Shown here piece by piece: positions 11,030 to 22,097 of a DNA stretch of 64,000 nt. Origin of the DNA: Gymnothorax reevesii (lineage: Eukaryota > Chordata > Actinopteri > Anguilliformes > Muraenidae); NCBI GenBank assembly GCA_029721435.1, contig CM056573.1, forward strand, positions 4,002,001 through 4,066,000. Reading direction: 5' to 3'. Positions within the stretch are counted from its first letter, which is position 1; the number at the start of each line of letters is the position of its first letter. The notes under the pieces were generated by a model, which did no database searches, was not told the DNA's origin, and worked only from the letters and a program-made list of their open reading frames with translations. The position numbers were made by a program, and so were the translations under genes.

Positions 11030-11639
11030 TCATCTTCTCGCGTTTTGCAGGTTGCGAGTCACAAATCGGATTCTGGACCAAACGCGTGTTGGTTTCGCAA
11101 CCCGTAGGGTTGGGGCTGTGCTTTTACGCATCCCCCAAAGAAACTGCGTTGAATCCGTCGATTCTTTTTTCTGATTATTTTGTTAGCACTACTCCGTTAG
11201 CTGAGTGCTCTCGGTCGGTGGAGTTAGCTGTGTAGCCCTCAGAGGCGGTGTCCTCGCCGCTGGAGGCCGGCTTGTTTCCTTCAAGTAAGTGGTTTTCATT
11301 TTATTTGACTTAAAGCGGTGTTTCTCGCCGCTGATTTGTTAATCGGTTCTGGGTCGCACGGCGGTGTTCTCGCCGCTGATTTGTTAATTGATTCTAGGGC
11401 GCACGGCGCCTATTTCGTTAGAATTGTCGACCGTCATCCTTGCCTCCGGCCTGTTCACGGGCTGGCTGTCTTGAGTGTTTGCGGTGTGTGAGGTCTTCTC
11501 ACGCTAGTGAGTGACTGCTTATTTGCGGCTGTCTATTACACCCGCGACAGTAGGCTCGCGGTTTGCGGGCCGGGTGCTCTCGCGTAGGCCCTCGCACCTT
11601 AAAAAAAAAAAAGGTCTCTTCTGCCAGCCAGGTGTCACG

Positions 11640-13173
11640 ATGGACATGTTCTCCTGCTGTGCCAATTGCCGGGCCCCCCTTGAGCCGGAGGACGGCCACC
11701 GCGAGTGCCCCTCCTGCCTGGGTATTGAGCACCTGCGGCAGGGGCTGACTGACATGGCCTGCGCAGACTGCATGTGCCTGAGCGTGGCTGCACGGACCGC
11801 CAGGCTGGCTAGGATGGATTCCCCGTCTGACATCCCCCGGGTCTCGGGGGGGACAGGATGTGGTGCCGGCTGCAGCAGCGGGGCCCAGCAAGCGCCGCGG
11901 GGCTCCCCCACGTGTCGCTGCTCCCAATGCGGGAAAGAAGCGCACGGGCAATTTGGCTCGGAAAGTGGAGATGATGTCCGCCGAGCTGGAAGAGATGAAG
12001 GCCGTGCTGGCGAATTTTCAGCCTCCGCCATGGGGCAGCAGTGTTCCCGCTGCCACCCCGCCTCCCTGGCAGCCCGACCGATCGCCATCACCACCCGTTC
12101 TGCCACCGGCCGTTGATGCACGCAGCCTCGATGAGCTGTCGATCCAGGCGTCGAAGAGTTTTGACTGCGGTGGGTCTGACGGTCATGACTCCACCTCCCC
12201 GGCCGGTTCCCAGGCCACCAGCCATGGCACCGTGACAGCGTCGGAAGGCGGACGCTCATCCATCCAGCTAACGCTGAGAGCTGCATTGGCCCATCTGGGT
12301 TTGGACACGCCCCCGGTGGCCCAGTATCAGAGCACTTTTTTCAGAGGCTCCCCACAGCCTTCCTTGCTGTCTGTTCCGCCCTCAACCCCATATATCAAGG
12401 AGTTGCAGAGGTGTTGGGCGGACCCCAGGCGCCTTTCCGACCTCCCCACTGTCTGCAGGGCCCTGGCGGCAATGCAGGATGCCCCCACCTACGGCCTCCA
12501 GCGGATGCCCAACACTGAGCCCTCCGTGGCTGCCCTTGTCCTTTCAACCAACGAGGCTCTGCGGCCTGACGCCCGATGCCCCCGCGCTCAATGCCGTGTG
12601 ACTGACGACCTCATCGTGCGAGGATACGACACGGCGGCACGAATTGGCCGTATCGACAACTCCTTGTCCCACCTGCTACTGGCCCTTGCCCAGACGCTGG
12701 AGGGGACGAGTGCGGCATCACGGGAGCTGTGCGACGAGGCGCTCCAGGCCTTTGCCTACTCCTCGCGGGAACTTGGCCGGCTGATGTCGTTTCTTACCCT
12801 CGCCCGCCGGCAGATATGGCTGGCGCAGTCCCCTCTGGCCGAGCCTGACCGGCGCGTGCTGCGCTCTCTCCCTGTTGTCCCTGGGGAGCTGTTTGGCGAG
12901 GCCGATCAACAAGCCCTGGACCGGAGTGCCCAGGTCGTCCGGGCGCGACAGCAGTTCGCTCGCCTCTGCCAGGTCTACCACCACGGCAACGCTGCCCAGT
13001 CCTTCAGGAGGCCTGCACCAACTTTGTCTCGGCCACGCACCCGCCAGGAGACCAGACGGGCTGCTGACTTTCGTCGCCCCACCACCTCCCGGCCCCGCGA
13101 CGCCGCCCCCTACACCCAGTCCGGTCCCCGTCGCCCCTCTGGTGACCGACGGGGGCGGTCCGGGCGGCGCTGA
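11640..13173 (+). pseudogene. DIRS gag-like protein (ORF1), frameshifted
   Basis: The likely start is ATG 11640. The N-terminus is cysteine- and histidine-rich (CCANCRAPL, then a CPSCLG and an ACADC pair, residues about 5-45), a zinc-finger-like arrangement seen in fish DIRS ORF1 proteins. The frame then shifts, most simply at a run of seven G residues near 11846-11852. It continues in the next frame through 13173 as an alanine/proline/arginine-rich protein with a coiled-coil-like stretch (KVEMMSAELEEMKAVLANF). The C-terminus is strongly basic and overlaps the start of the reverse transcriptase frame by about 300 bases, as is usual in this group. Its inferred role is particle formation and nucleic-acid binding. 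Confidence 0.75.
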
Positions 13174-15079
13174 CATCAGCGCACCGGCGGTCGGCCGCTT
13201 TTCCAGCGGACAGCTCCAGCGCTGGAGAGCATTGGCCCCAGACCCCTGGGTGCTGGTGACCCTCACCGAGGGTTACCGCATCCAGTTCTGCCGCCGACCG
13301 CCGCGTTTTCATGGGGTCAAATACACCACCGTGAGCCATCCGGGGAAGTCCCTCATCCTCCGGCAGGAAATCGCCACTCTCCTGGAGAAAGGAGCAATCT
13401 CTCCCGTCGACAGGCAGAGACAGCAAGGTGGGTTCTACTACAGGTATTTTCTGGTTCCAAAGAAGGACAGCGGTATCCGCCCGATCCTCGACCTGAGGTC
13501 TCTCAATTCCCACTTGAAGACCATGAGATTCCGCATGCTGCGTACGGTGGATGTCTTACACCACATCCAGGCCGGCGATTGGTTTGCTACCATCGACCTG
13601 AAAGATGCCTACTTTCATGTTCCCATTGCGCCACACCACAGGCAGTTCCTGCGGTTTGCTTTCGAGGGCCAGGCCTTCGAGTTCAATGTTCTGCCCTTTG
13701 GGATATCGCTGGCACCCCGTGTGTTCACCAGGTGTGTGGCAGCGGCATTGGCACCACTTCAGGCACGGGGTTTGCGTGTCCTGCCTTACCTAGACGACTG
13801 GCTCGTCTGTTCACGATCGGAAGCTCAGGCCCACACCGACATCGCGATTGTGCTCTCACATGTCGCAGAGCTGGGGCTCAGGGTGAATTACCAGAAGAGC
13901 TCACTGGTGCCCAGCCAGGAGACGATCTTCTTGGGCATGCACCTGGATTCGAGGTCCTTGAGGGCAACCCCCTCCCTGACCAGGATCCACAACATCCGCC
14001 TGCTGCTAGGCCGCTTCAGACAGGGCAGATCACTCACCCTGAAGACCTTTCAGCGCCTGCTGGGCATGCTTACGGCGGCCTCCTCTCTGGTCCCGCTGGG
14101 GCTCCTGGACTTACGTCCGCTTCAAAGGTGGCTCAATAGTCTCCACCTCCACCCGGCGCTGCACGGGTACAGGTGTGTGCAGGTAAAAGATTCTTTTTGC
14201 AGACTCCTCCGTCCATGGAGGAGGAGGGCTTACTTTTTGCGGGGTGTTCCACTGGCCGCTGTCCCCTCCCAGAGGGAGGTCATCACCACAGACGCCTCCC
14301 TGGGAGGTTGGGGTGCAGTCTAGCAATGCCGGACTGTCAGAGGCCGCTGGAGTCCAGGGCAGCGACAGCAGCACATCAACGTGCTGGAGCTACGGGCTGT
14401 TTTCCTCGGCCTACAGCACTTCCTCCCAGGCCTGGCCGGCAGACACGTTCTGGTGAGGACGGACAACGCTATGGTGGTGTATTACATCAACCACCAAGGA
14501 GGCACCAAGTCCCTCCAGTGCTTAGAAGTGGCCGGCCAACTTCTGCGGTGGGCCCATTGGCATCTCTTGAGCCTGCGCGCCATGTACTTGCCAGGCACTG
14601 CCAACAGGGCAGCAGATCTGCTGTCCCGCCAGGACCCCAATTCCGGGGAATGGAGACTCAACCCAGCAGTGGTTCTCGCCATCTGGGAACGTTTTGGCAG
14701 AGCAGAGGTGGACCTCTTTGCCTGTCAGGAGTCGACACACTGCCCTCTGTGGTTCAGCCTCCACGGCCCCAGCTCCCTGGGCCAGGACGCACTGGCACAT
14801 GCTTGGCCGAGGCAACTGCTGTATGCCTTCCCCCCCCTGCCACTGATCCTGCCAACCCTGCACAGGGTTGCGATGGATCACCACGAGCTGCTGCTCGTCG
14901 CCCCTCGGTGGCCGGGCCGAGTGTGGTTCCCCAAGTTGCTGCAACTTCTGAACGGCGACCCCTGGTGCCTACCAGTGAGGACGGACCTGCTATCACAGCT
15001 GGGAGGGCAGATCTGGCACCCGGATCCAGCCCGTCTGCAGCTCTGGGTGTGGCCGCTGAAGGGCCAGACCCCCTGCTAG
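12875..15079 (+). pseudogene. DIRS reverse transcriptase-RNase H(-methyltransferase-like) ORF with in-frame stop
   Basis: The frame is open from 12875, and recognisable protein starts near 13180. The reverse transcriptase shows FLVPKKDSGIRPILDLR, a DLKDAYFHVPI palm block and the catalytic YLDD at 13787-13798 (YLDDWLV is typical of DIRS). RNase H follows, starting at TTDASLGGWGA and continuing through the TDNAMVVYYIN motif near 14455-14490. A TAG at 14321-14323 interrupts it, in frame, early in RNase H; the sense resumes in the same frame, so this is a single nonsense change rather than a shift. After RNase H comes a region with VDLFACQES, WPRQLLYAFPPLPL and LLVAPRWPGRVW. It resembles the domain described as a phage-like adenine methyltransferase in DIRS elements. 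The frame ends at 15079. Confidence 0.85.
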
Positions 15080-16092
15080 GTCTTTGTGAACCGGCAGTGG
15101 TCAACACCATTGCAAGCTCTCGGGCACCTTCCACCAATGCCCTCTACGCCAACAGATGGAGGCTTTTCTCCAACTGGTGCTTGACTCGGGGGGAGGAGCC
15201 TACATGCTACCCCCTGCCGATCATTCTACTGTTCCTCCAGTCCCTGTTTGACAAGGGTCTTACTCCTTCCACCATCAAGGTCTATGCAGCTGCCATCTCT
15301 GCTCAGCATGCCAGAATTGGGGGAAGGACCGTGGGGTCCCACCCCTTGGTGGCACGTTTTTTGAAGGGTGTTCTCTGGTTGAGACCCCCCCGACGGAGGC
15401 AGATACCCACGTGGGATCTTCACTTAGTGCTGCAGGCTCTCTGCGATGCACCGTTTGAGCCCCTGCTCACGGCAGACATTTCATGGCTCTCCCTGATGAC
15501 TGCCTTTCTTCTGGCCATTACATCGACGAGGCGCGTCGGGGAATTACATGCTCTGTCAGTCAGTGGGGAGTGCCTGCAGTGGCACCCCGGCGACAGTGGG
15601 GTCACTCTGTGGCCTAACCCCTCTTTCCTCCCGAAGACCCTCTCTGCTACCATCGTCAACCAGCCCCTTAGCCTTGCGGCATTCGAGGCAGGCCATGGTT
15701 AGAGGTCGGAACTTTTGTGCCCAGTTCGCGCCCTCAGGGTGTACGTGTCCCGTACGGAGGGCTTCCGTAAGAGTGACGCCCTGTTTCTGTGCCACACAGG
15801 GCCGAGGAAGGGTCTGGCGCTCTCTAAACAGAGGCTTTCCAAGTGGATAGCCGAGGCCATATTACATGCCTACAGGCATAGTGGCTCCCCGGTTCCTCCG
15901 GCTGTTCGGGCGCACTCTGCACGGGGCGTGGCGGCCTCATGGGCATCACTGAAGGGCGTACCCCTTTCAGACATATGCAGCGCAGCTTCCTGGGCGTCCA
16001 GCTGCACCTTTACCAGGTTTTACCGTCTTAATGTAGTCCCACATAACCCTGTGGCGACGGCTGTCATTCCAGGCCCGTCGCAGCAACACTGA
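15079..16092 (+). pseudogene. DIRS tyrosine recombinase with in-frame stop
   Basis: This lies in a frame different from the reverse transcriptase frame. The N-terminal SAM-like domain starts near SSRAPSTNALYANRW. The catalytic domain has the first arginine in TSTRRVGELHAL (near 15525), the HxxR box in HSARGVAASWA (15913-15924) and the nucleophile tyrosine in RFYRL (16021-16023). These are the R...HxxR...Y residues of tyrosine recombinases that integrate circular cDNA. A TAG at 15700-15702 lies inside the catalytic domain, and the same frame continues immediately afterwards. The stop codon ending the domain is at 16090-16092, just upstream of the internal complementary region. Confidence 0.88.
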
Positions 16093-16132
16093 GTACGGAT
16101 AGGCACTCCTCATGACCTGGTTGGTATTAGTC

Positions 16133-16235
16133 ATCCATGTGCTGAAAGCACCGCCTCTGGCGGTCAGGAGAAACGAAATAGAACGAGGGTTATGTAGATA
16201 ACCGCAGTTCTATGAGTTTCGGATGACCGCCAGAG
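16133..16235 (+). repeat. DIRS internal complementary region (ICR)
   Basis: Bases 16133-16184 are the exact reverse complement of the left outer end (10861-10912). Bases 16185-16235 are the reverse complement of the right outer end (16413-16463) with three mismatches. The two halves abut at 16184/16185, just as the two element ends would abut in a circular intermediate. In DIRS1 this region is proposed to template that junction during replication. Confidence 0.9.
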
Positions 16236-16273
16236 CTTGGCAGTCACTCGGAGTGTACACGAGAAGATTTGCC

Positions 16274-16463
16274 AAGAGGTCACTTCCTGGGTTCACCGGT
16301 CTTTTATGCCGGGGTCACAGGGTGACGTCACCCAGGTCACACGTGACTTTGTTGTTACTATTACTCGACCTGCACGTTCGTGTGATGGATATCCATGTGC
16401 TGAAAGCACCGCCTCTGGCAGTCATCCGAAACTCATAGAACCGCGGTTATCCACATAACCCTC
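16274..16463 (+). repeat. right inverted terminal repeat of the DIRS element
   Basis: Bases 16274-16424 mirror the left repeat. The last 39 bases up to 16463 are unique to this end and are represented in the internal complementary region, which fixes the outer boundary. Confidence 0.9.
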
Positions 16464-18865
16464 GCTTTGCGACATGAATGTCACATCCACCTGTTACATC
16501 TGTAAAGGACTGTGGTCCTTATTCAAGTTTCCATTCATTCAAGGTTAATCCTGTGTTTTCTTGCTGGAATGAGGTAGCGGAGGAGCTAAATGGACAGCAG
16601 ACAGCTGGAGTGGTTGGTAACTATATGAACTGAGCTGTACGGTTAGCTGGCTTGAGCAAAGACAGTTTTTGCAGTGTAAACACCTTCAAGGAGGAAAAAT
16701 AACGGTAATAAAAAACTGAATAAAAACTATTTTAATATTAAAAAACAATCACAGGAATTACAAAAATGTGCTCACTTTGCCAGCACACTAACAAGAAATA
16801 ACTGGTGGAATGACAATCCTGTGTTCAGTTTGCAAGCACACTAAAGGGGTAAATACTGTACCGCAGATAAGGGAGTCATTGCAGAGGTGAAATCAGTAAG
16901 TCATTGATTGATCTAAAGCACTTATGGAACCAAACAAATGCATCCTTTACTCAAGGTGCACAGAAGAAATTTGGGGCAAAAACCATCTTGCATGTATTTG
17001 CACTTCATGTTTAATTGTAAGTCAAAAGAAAAGATTCGAAAAAACTTTCCTCCAGGGCAGCGATAAAAGAAAATTTGTAGGCAGTGATAAAATCTTCAGC
17101 ACAAAACCCTCCCAATCTTCTTAATCGCTTCACCGCTCCGCCCTGTCACATAAAATAAAACAGCAACACTCCCTTCTCTCTAAAAAGAGTAAATTTATCA
17201 GAAAAAAAATAATTTTGTTTTCCCTGGCATTTGACATTAACATTGGAATATGAGCACTTTTTTCTGAACCCTTTGACTTAATTTTTTCAGAGGGGCTAAT
17301 AATTCGGTACGCACAATGATATCATACTTTTGTTTGCAATCCAGCCCCCATTTATGGTTTCAGAATTAATAAAAGAAAATAAATGTATTAAATATTAAAT
17401 ACTGAAAATCAAAATTAAGTGGGTTTATATATATGTGTGTTTAGGTCATACAGTTTGTACTACATAATGAAAGATCCTGCATCTACTAAAATAAATAAAA
17501 AAGCTTAAAGTTCCTTTCTCAATGTATTCACAAATAATACTGGTCTGTTGGCAGACAGTAGGACTCCTGTAAGGACTGATCCGTACTGCAGACAGTAGGA
17601 CTCCTGTAAGGACTGATCCATACTGCAGACAGTAGGACTGATCCATACTGCAGACAGTAGGACTGATCCATACTGCAGTACAGATTCAGATTCCGTTCAG
17701 AGGGCATTAAGAGTGAAACATGCAGGACGCAGGGTAACAGGCTTCAGTTTTCTGAACTTTTAGCCCAGAGAGCAAGAATCACATAATTCAACAACAAACG
17801 GCCTGAGTGAGAACGAGACACAAGGGAAATAACCCAAAACTACAGAACTATCAAACCCCTGCAGCACTGCGGCCGGTAACAGGTATGAGACTGACTGCGA
17901 CCCACAGCTCCAGGGAGTCAACCGGAGATACACGAGGCGCAGCAGGTGAGGGAGGAGAATTTCTGAATGTTCGCCAGCAATCAGGGAAATAATGGCATTG
18001 ATCTGTGATTAGCGGGACGATAGGTTGGTGCTGAGGACTGTGTAACAGTGCAGACTATTGCACTAATATCTTGCAAATATCTTGCTTAGTCTTTAAACTA
18101 AGCAATAAAATAGGGTGTGTAGACAACATGAAGCATTTTAGTTTATCCTTTTTAACATGCCAAAATACACTCAATGGCCAACGTGAAATAAAATGTTTTA
18201 GCGACATGCTATAGCCATTATCCATGTAATCTTCTCATTCATAGCCAACAACTTCTTAATTCTGTCAGTGATTCTGCAGAAGGAAGCCTCTCTCTGCTGG
18301 CACATATAGGACTGAGAACACGTGCAATTCTGGCATGTTGCCCAACTAAAGCAGTATCATAGGCTGCGTAGGGTACTGTGAGCAAAGGTCACAAATTAGA
18401 ATGCCACAGGCTGTCACAAAAGTACAAGTTTGATAATAAGAGGTTAATTTGGGTTCCTAACACCTTAACCAGTCAACCAGCTAACAAACCTGCATAATTC
18501 AGTTCGATATTTATTCATTTATTTATTTATTGGTTTGCACACAATTAAGAGTCAATAATTGAATAAAAGCGAAATGAGTAGTTGTGCAGGTTGAGGCAGG
18601 AAACTCTAGATGGGCTAATACAATGTGTCATACCGAAGAAGAACATTATTCACATTATTAATCGATAAACAATTTTACTGCCAGCTTGACCTGCAAGATC
18701 CTTTACTAAAAACAGACTAGCAATGAGAAAGACACAGCTTGAGGCATCTCAGGGCCCATGGTGGTGTAAGATTGAATTGTTTGTGGAGGAAATGCGCGTT
18801 GAGACATGACAGTATGAGCTCTCGGTGGCCCGTTTCCTGGTTCTGAGTTGATCAGCGGTACTCAC
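16464..18865. other. intron 4 sequence next to exon 4, with a small minisatellite
   Basis: AT-rich non-coding sequence. At about 17552-17684 a short tandem repeat built on GCAGACAGTAGGACT and CTGATCCATACT occurs four times, two of the copies with an extra CCTGTAAGGA insert. I see no exon; in particular no fibronectin-type exon 5 was found here or further left. Confidence 0.6.
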
Positions 18866-19021
18866 TGGTGCAGGCCATGGATGGCGGGTCAGAGGAGGCC
18901 CGGTGGTACCCATCCTCACACAAGCAGGTCCAGGATCCCTCTCTGTCGTTAGAGCTGTGGGCCGGGCAACGGGAACACTGCAGGTCCTGAGAGGATGACT
19001 TGTAGAATCCGCGGCCACAGG
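18866..19021 (-). CDS. epha7: epha7 exon 4 (cysteine-rich/EGF-like segment)
   Basis: A 156-bp exon. The acceptor is a pyrimidine-rich tract ending TTTTACAG just above 19021. The donor is GTGAGT at 18865 downward. It encodes CGRGFYKSSSQDLQCSRCP and continues to a CEDGYHRASSDPP block ending ACT. This is the first fully cysteine-patterned repeat of the Eph ectodomain, after the ligand-binding domain, with six cysteines. The first codon is completed by the last base of exon 3 (giving proline) and the last base begins a codon finished in exon 5. The length of 156 bp and the phases 1/1 match the conserved Eph gene structure. The small shadow frames crossing it are not genes. Confidence 0.93.
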
Positions 19022-21969
19022 CTGTAAAATTGAGGGTGACAGAATCACACATGTGCCTCACTCAGGGAAAAGTGCTGATGTCATGATTAGCACCCTTACA
19101 GCCTTCATTGCTTAACATGACATTTTAAGACATGAGCGTTACAGCGGAGACCGCTCGTGCCCTTCAGTGTGTGTGTTAACAAGTGAGTGCACGATTGAGT
19201 GAGTGTGTTGGTAAGTGCATGAGAAATTACACGAATGAATGAGAACACATCAATGAGAGTGAAATCGAAATTGCATAATTTGGCAAATGGAGTTCTTCAG
19301 CGAGGCCTCAGTCAGGGAGTTATCGAGTGAGTGAGGCTCTGCACCTTCAGTGGATGATTGAAAGTGAGAGACGAAGTGATGGGGAATCAGCCAGTAACTT
19401 AATATAAGAGTTGAGCCGAGAATTAGCAGGTAAAAGATTGAGTCATTTAGTCAAAACACCTCTGTTTGAGGAACCTGTTGCACAATGAAATCAACAGTTT
19501 GATACAATCTTATATGAAGTTTTACTGTGTCGTCTCTGTAACAAAATGACGAGTGTTTCAGGCTCTCAGCAAACATCAGCAGGTCCCACAATGCTTCACT
19601 CTGCACTGCGCTCATGGGAAGCTCCTCTTTCATTACCATTTCCCCAGTTAGATGTGCAGTGAGTCTCAGCTCAAAGGCCATCACACTGACAAGGCTTCAA
19701 AATAAAGTCAGATGATTATTAAGATCCATATGTTGGCCCATGGCTTTAAATTTTTAGGTTGATTGACATAATAAATGTCAATATATGAATATGGCAGCAT
19801 ATTCACTGACACAGTATTCATTAAACTTCACAAAATAATTCCACACTGCAGTCTTTAGCAATCTTGCAGTCTTTTCTACTGAAAATAGACTGAATGATGA
19901 CAAGCCCTGCCCTGCAACTCAATCAATCACCGCCCACTAACACAATCATTCAGTGCAGTAGGATGGAGAGGCAATCATGTGCTGTTCTGTTATTCTGAAG
20001 AAGAAAAGATTTTTGATCATATAAGTTAACTACTGACATGCATTTACAAAACTGACAATCAATGAAAAAACAAATTACTCAGAGTCTGATCTACACTCTA
20101 CCACTGATAAAAAGTAATATTGTTCTAGATTTTAAAAAAATCCACATTCTTTAAATATAATTCATTCACATAATTTTTTTGTTCATACACAAAATTCCAG
20201 CGTCACACAATCTGCTCACTGTGGTCATCTACGCCTTTTAAAGGTAAAATTATTTACAAAAATGGGCCTCGCTGGAGCGGGCAATACCCCTCAACCCCGA
20301 AGGTCACTGCTGCAAGGTCAAAGGTCAAACTGGGACGAAACCTCGAAAAGGCACACCTACCCCCCATGGGGAGTCCAGAAATGCAATATGAACTTCCTAA
20401 CCCAAGTGGTTACAGAGAAATAGCCCGGACAAAATTGGCAGCCGCCCACCCGCCCGGAGGCCCACCCGCCGAAGGGACGACAAAACCCCTCGTGCCCTCG
20501 TCGGGCTGAGGGGTAAAAACAGAACAGAAGCATTGAAATCTTCAGAGAGATCAGCACAGGTAATTAATGGGGCGAATAAGATCTGACATTGAAACAGATC
20601 ATTTCACTCTTTGCCTTCCAGGGAAAAACTACTTGGATTTACTTTGCAGCATCAGATCTAAAAATAATCAATCAGCTCTGAGTCCAGGATACACATAAAA
20701 TTTCACACAAACCCGCAGGCACTCGTGCATGAACACACAAACGAACACACACACACACACACACAGAAACATGACCCATACCTCATGCTTAACTCTCTCT
20801 GAATGCAATCAAATCATTTGAATAGCTAAAACATACTTACTCTATCATAAAAACACAACTAAAACATGCATAGTCTATCATAAAACACATCTCTAAACAA
20901 CACTTGCCTAAGGTTTATCATCATTTCATCAACCTTGTTGCTCAAAATTATAGATTGTAGCCCTGAAATTACAGACTGTAGCCCTGAGATATTATTTTCC
21001 CCGAGTGAGTAATTAGCGTACATAATTCACAAAGATAACACATTTTTTCAGCAATATTCAAGTTTCTTAAAGCAACTTATGACAGCAGCAAGTACCAAGA
21101 GTCTAAACCATTGACCAAAGTAAGAAGCTCTAAACCTGTGGTATCAGTGTCAGAATAGACTGAGAGACAAGATCATTCATACGAAAACTGTCGTAATCAG
21201 TTCCTTCCTACACTGGCAAAGTTCACCCCACGCCTTAGCAACCAACCAACCTTCAACGTGTTTCTACTTCTACAGGTTCTCCACAGCTGTTCATCCAATC
21301 CCTGATGGTTAAAGGACAGCATTCAGGGTCTGCAGTGAGACAGTTTCTGGGCTGAGGGCTTGAGACTGTCGAAATGGTAAACATCTCTGCTTGCACTGGC
21401 ACGAGTAAACATCTCCAACCAGCACTCCAGCTATCTATAGAACACAGAGACTTGGCTTTCCCTTCAAATTCAATACTGAAACCCAGTACTAAAATTACAC
21501 AAGGCCCTGGTTCTCAAAATAAATTCAAAAGCACCCAGCGTAACTCTACAAGACAGAAAAGTGTTGAGTTTATGTTCAAAGTCACTGCGGTTCCATACCA
21601 TAGTACACACACATGGCACTTGTGTTTTCTTCACTGGCACTGAAGCTCGCTCAGACAGGACCAGTGTAGCCACTGGCTTTCATTACATACATCAGCTCCA
21701 TGCCTGGTTCTTCTAATCAGGGGCTTCATTAAAAACCCCTCACTGTACCAGCAGAGCGTACTGATTTGTCAAAAATACAGCATGTCGTATGCAGTATGTG
21801 AACAAATGCAATATCTGCACCGAGCCAAAAATAGTTGGATGTCATATTGATACAGAGAAAATCTCCAGTGCGTGTTTGACTAGTCTATTTTGACCTCTGT
21901 TTCCCCACAAAACAGTGTGTGACTGCAGACAGCTGGCAATCCTGCAGTTTGTTTCTATATTTATTCTGT

Positions 21970-22004
21970 TATATATATATATATATATACACACACACTA
22001 TGTG

Positions 22005-22048
<44 letters not shown>

Positions 22049-22066
22049 TATACACACATATACACA

Positions 22067-22096
<30 letters not shown>
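21970..22096. repeat. (TA)n/(CA)n microsatellite
   Basis: Alternating TA tracts with short CA blocks. It forms the left edge of the Tc1-like copy, which is truncated there. Open frames of isoleucine and tyrosine across it are artefacts. Confidence 0.95.

Positions 22097-22097
<1 letters not shown>

Larger units (their letters stand above)
10861..16463 (+). mobile_element. complete DIRS-type tyrosine-recombinase retrotransposon (mutated copy)
   Basis: A 5603-bp GC-rich element in AT-rich surroundings. It has inverted terminal repeats (149 of 151 positions matching by eye), a gag-like frame, a reverse transcriptase-RNase H frame, a tyrosine recombinase frame and a 3' internal complementary region. 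The last is complementary to both outer ends. This architecture defines the DIRS group, which uses a recombinase rather than an integrase and so leaves no target-site duplication. None is seen here. The coding frames carry one frameshift and two in-frame stop codons, so this copy cannot make its full proteins. It is antisense to epha7 in intron 4. Confidence 0.92.

Noticed and set aside
10833..11081. Similar short frames at 10833-11081 (minus) and 16237-16458 (plus)
   Set aside because: Both are translations of the DIRS inverted terminal repeats, not genes.
11499..12286. Long minus-strand open frames across the DIRS gag region
   Set aside because: GC-rich sequence gives shadow frames; the plus-strand frames carry the recognisable domains.
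1..18865. Search for epha7 exon 5 (fibronectin type III)
   Set aside because: No minus-strand frame with the expected fibronectin motifs or fitting splice sites was seen; the exon is presumably beyond the left edge.
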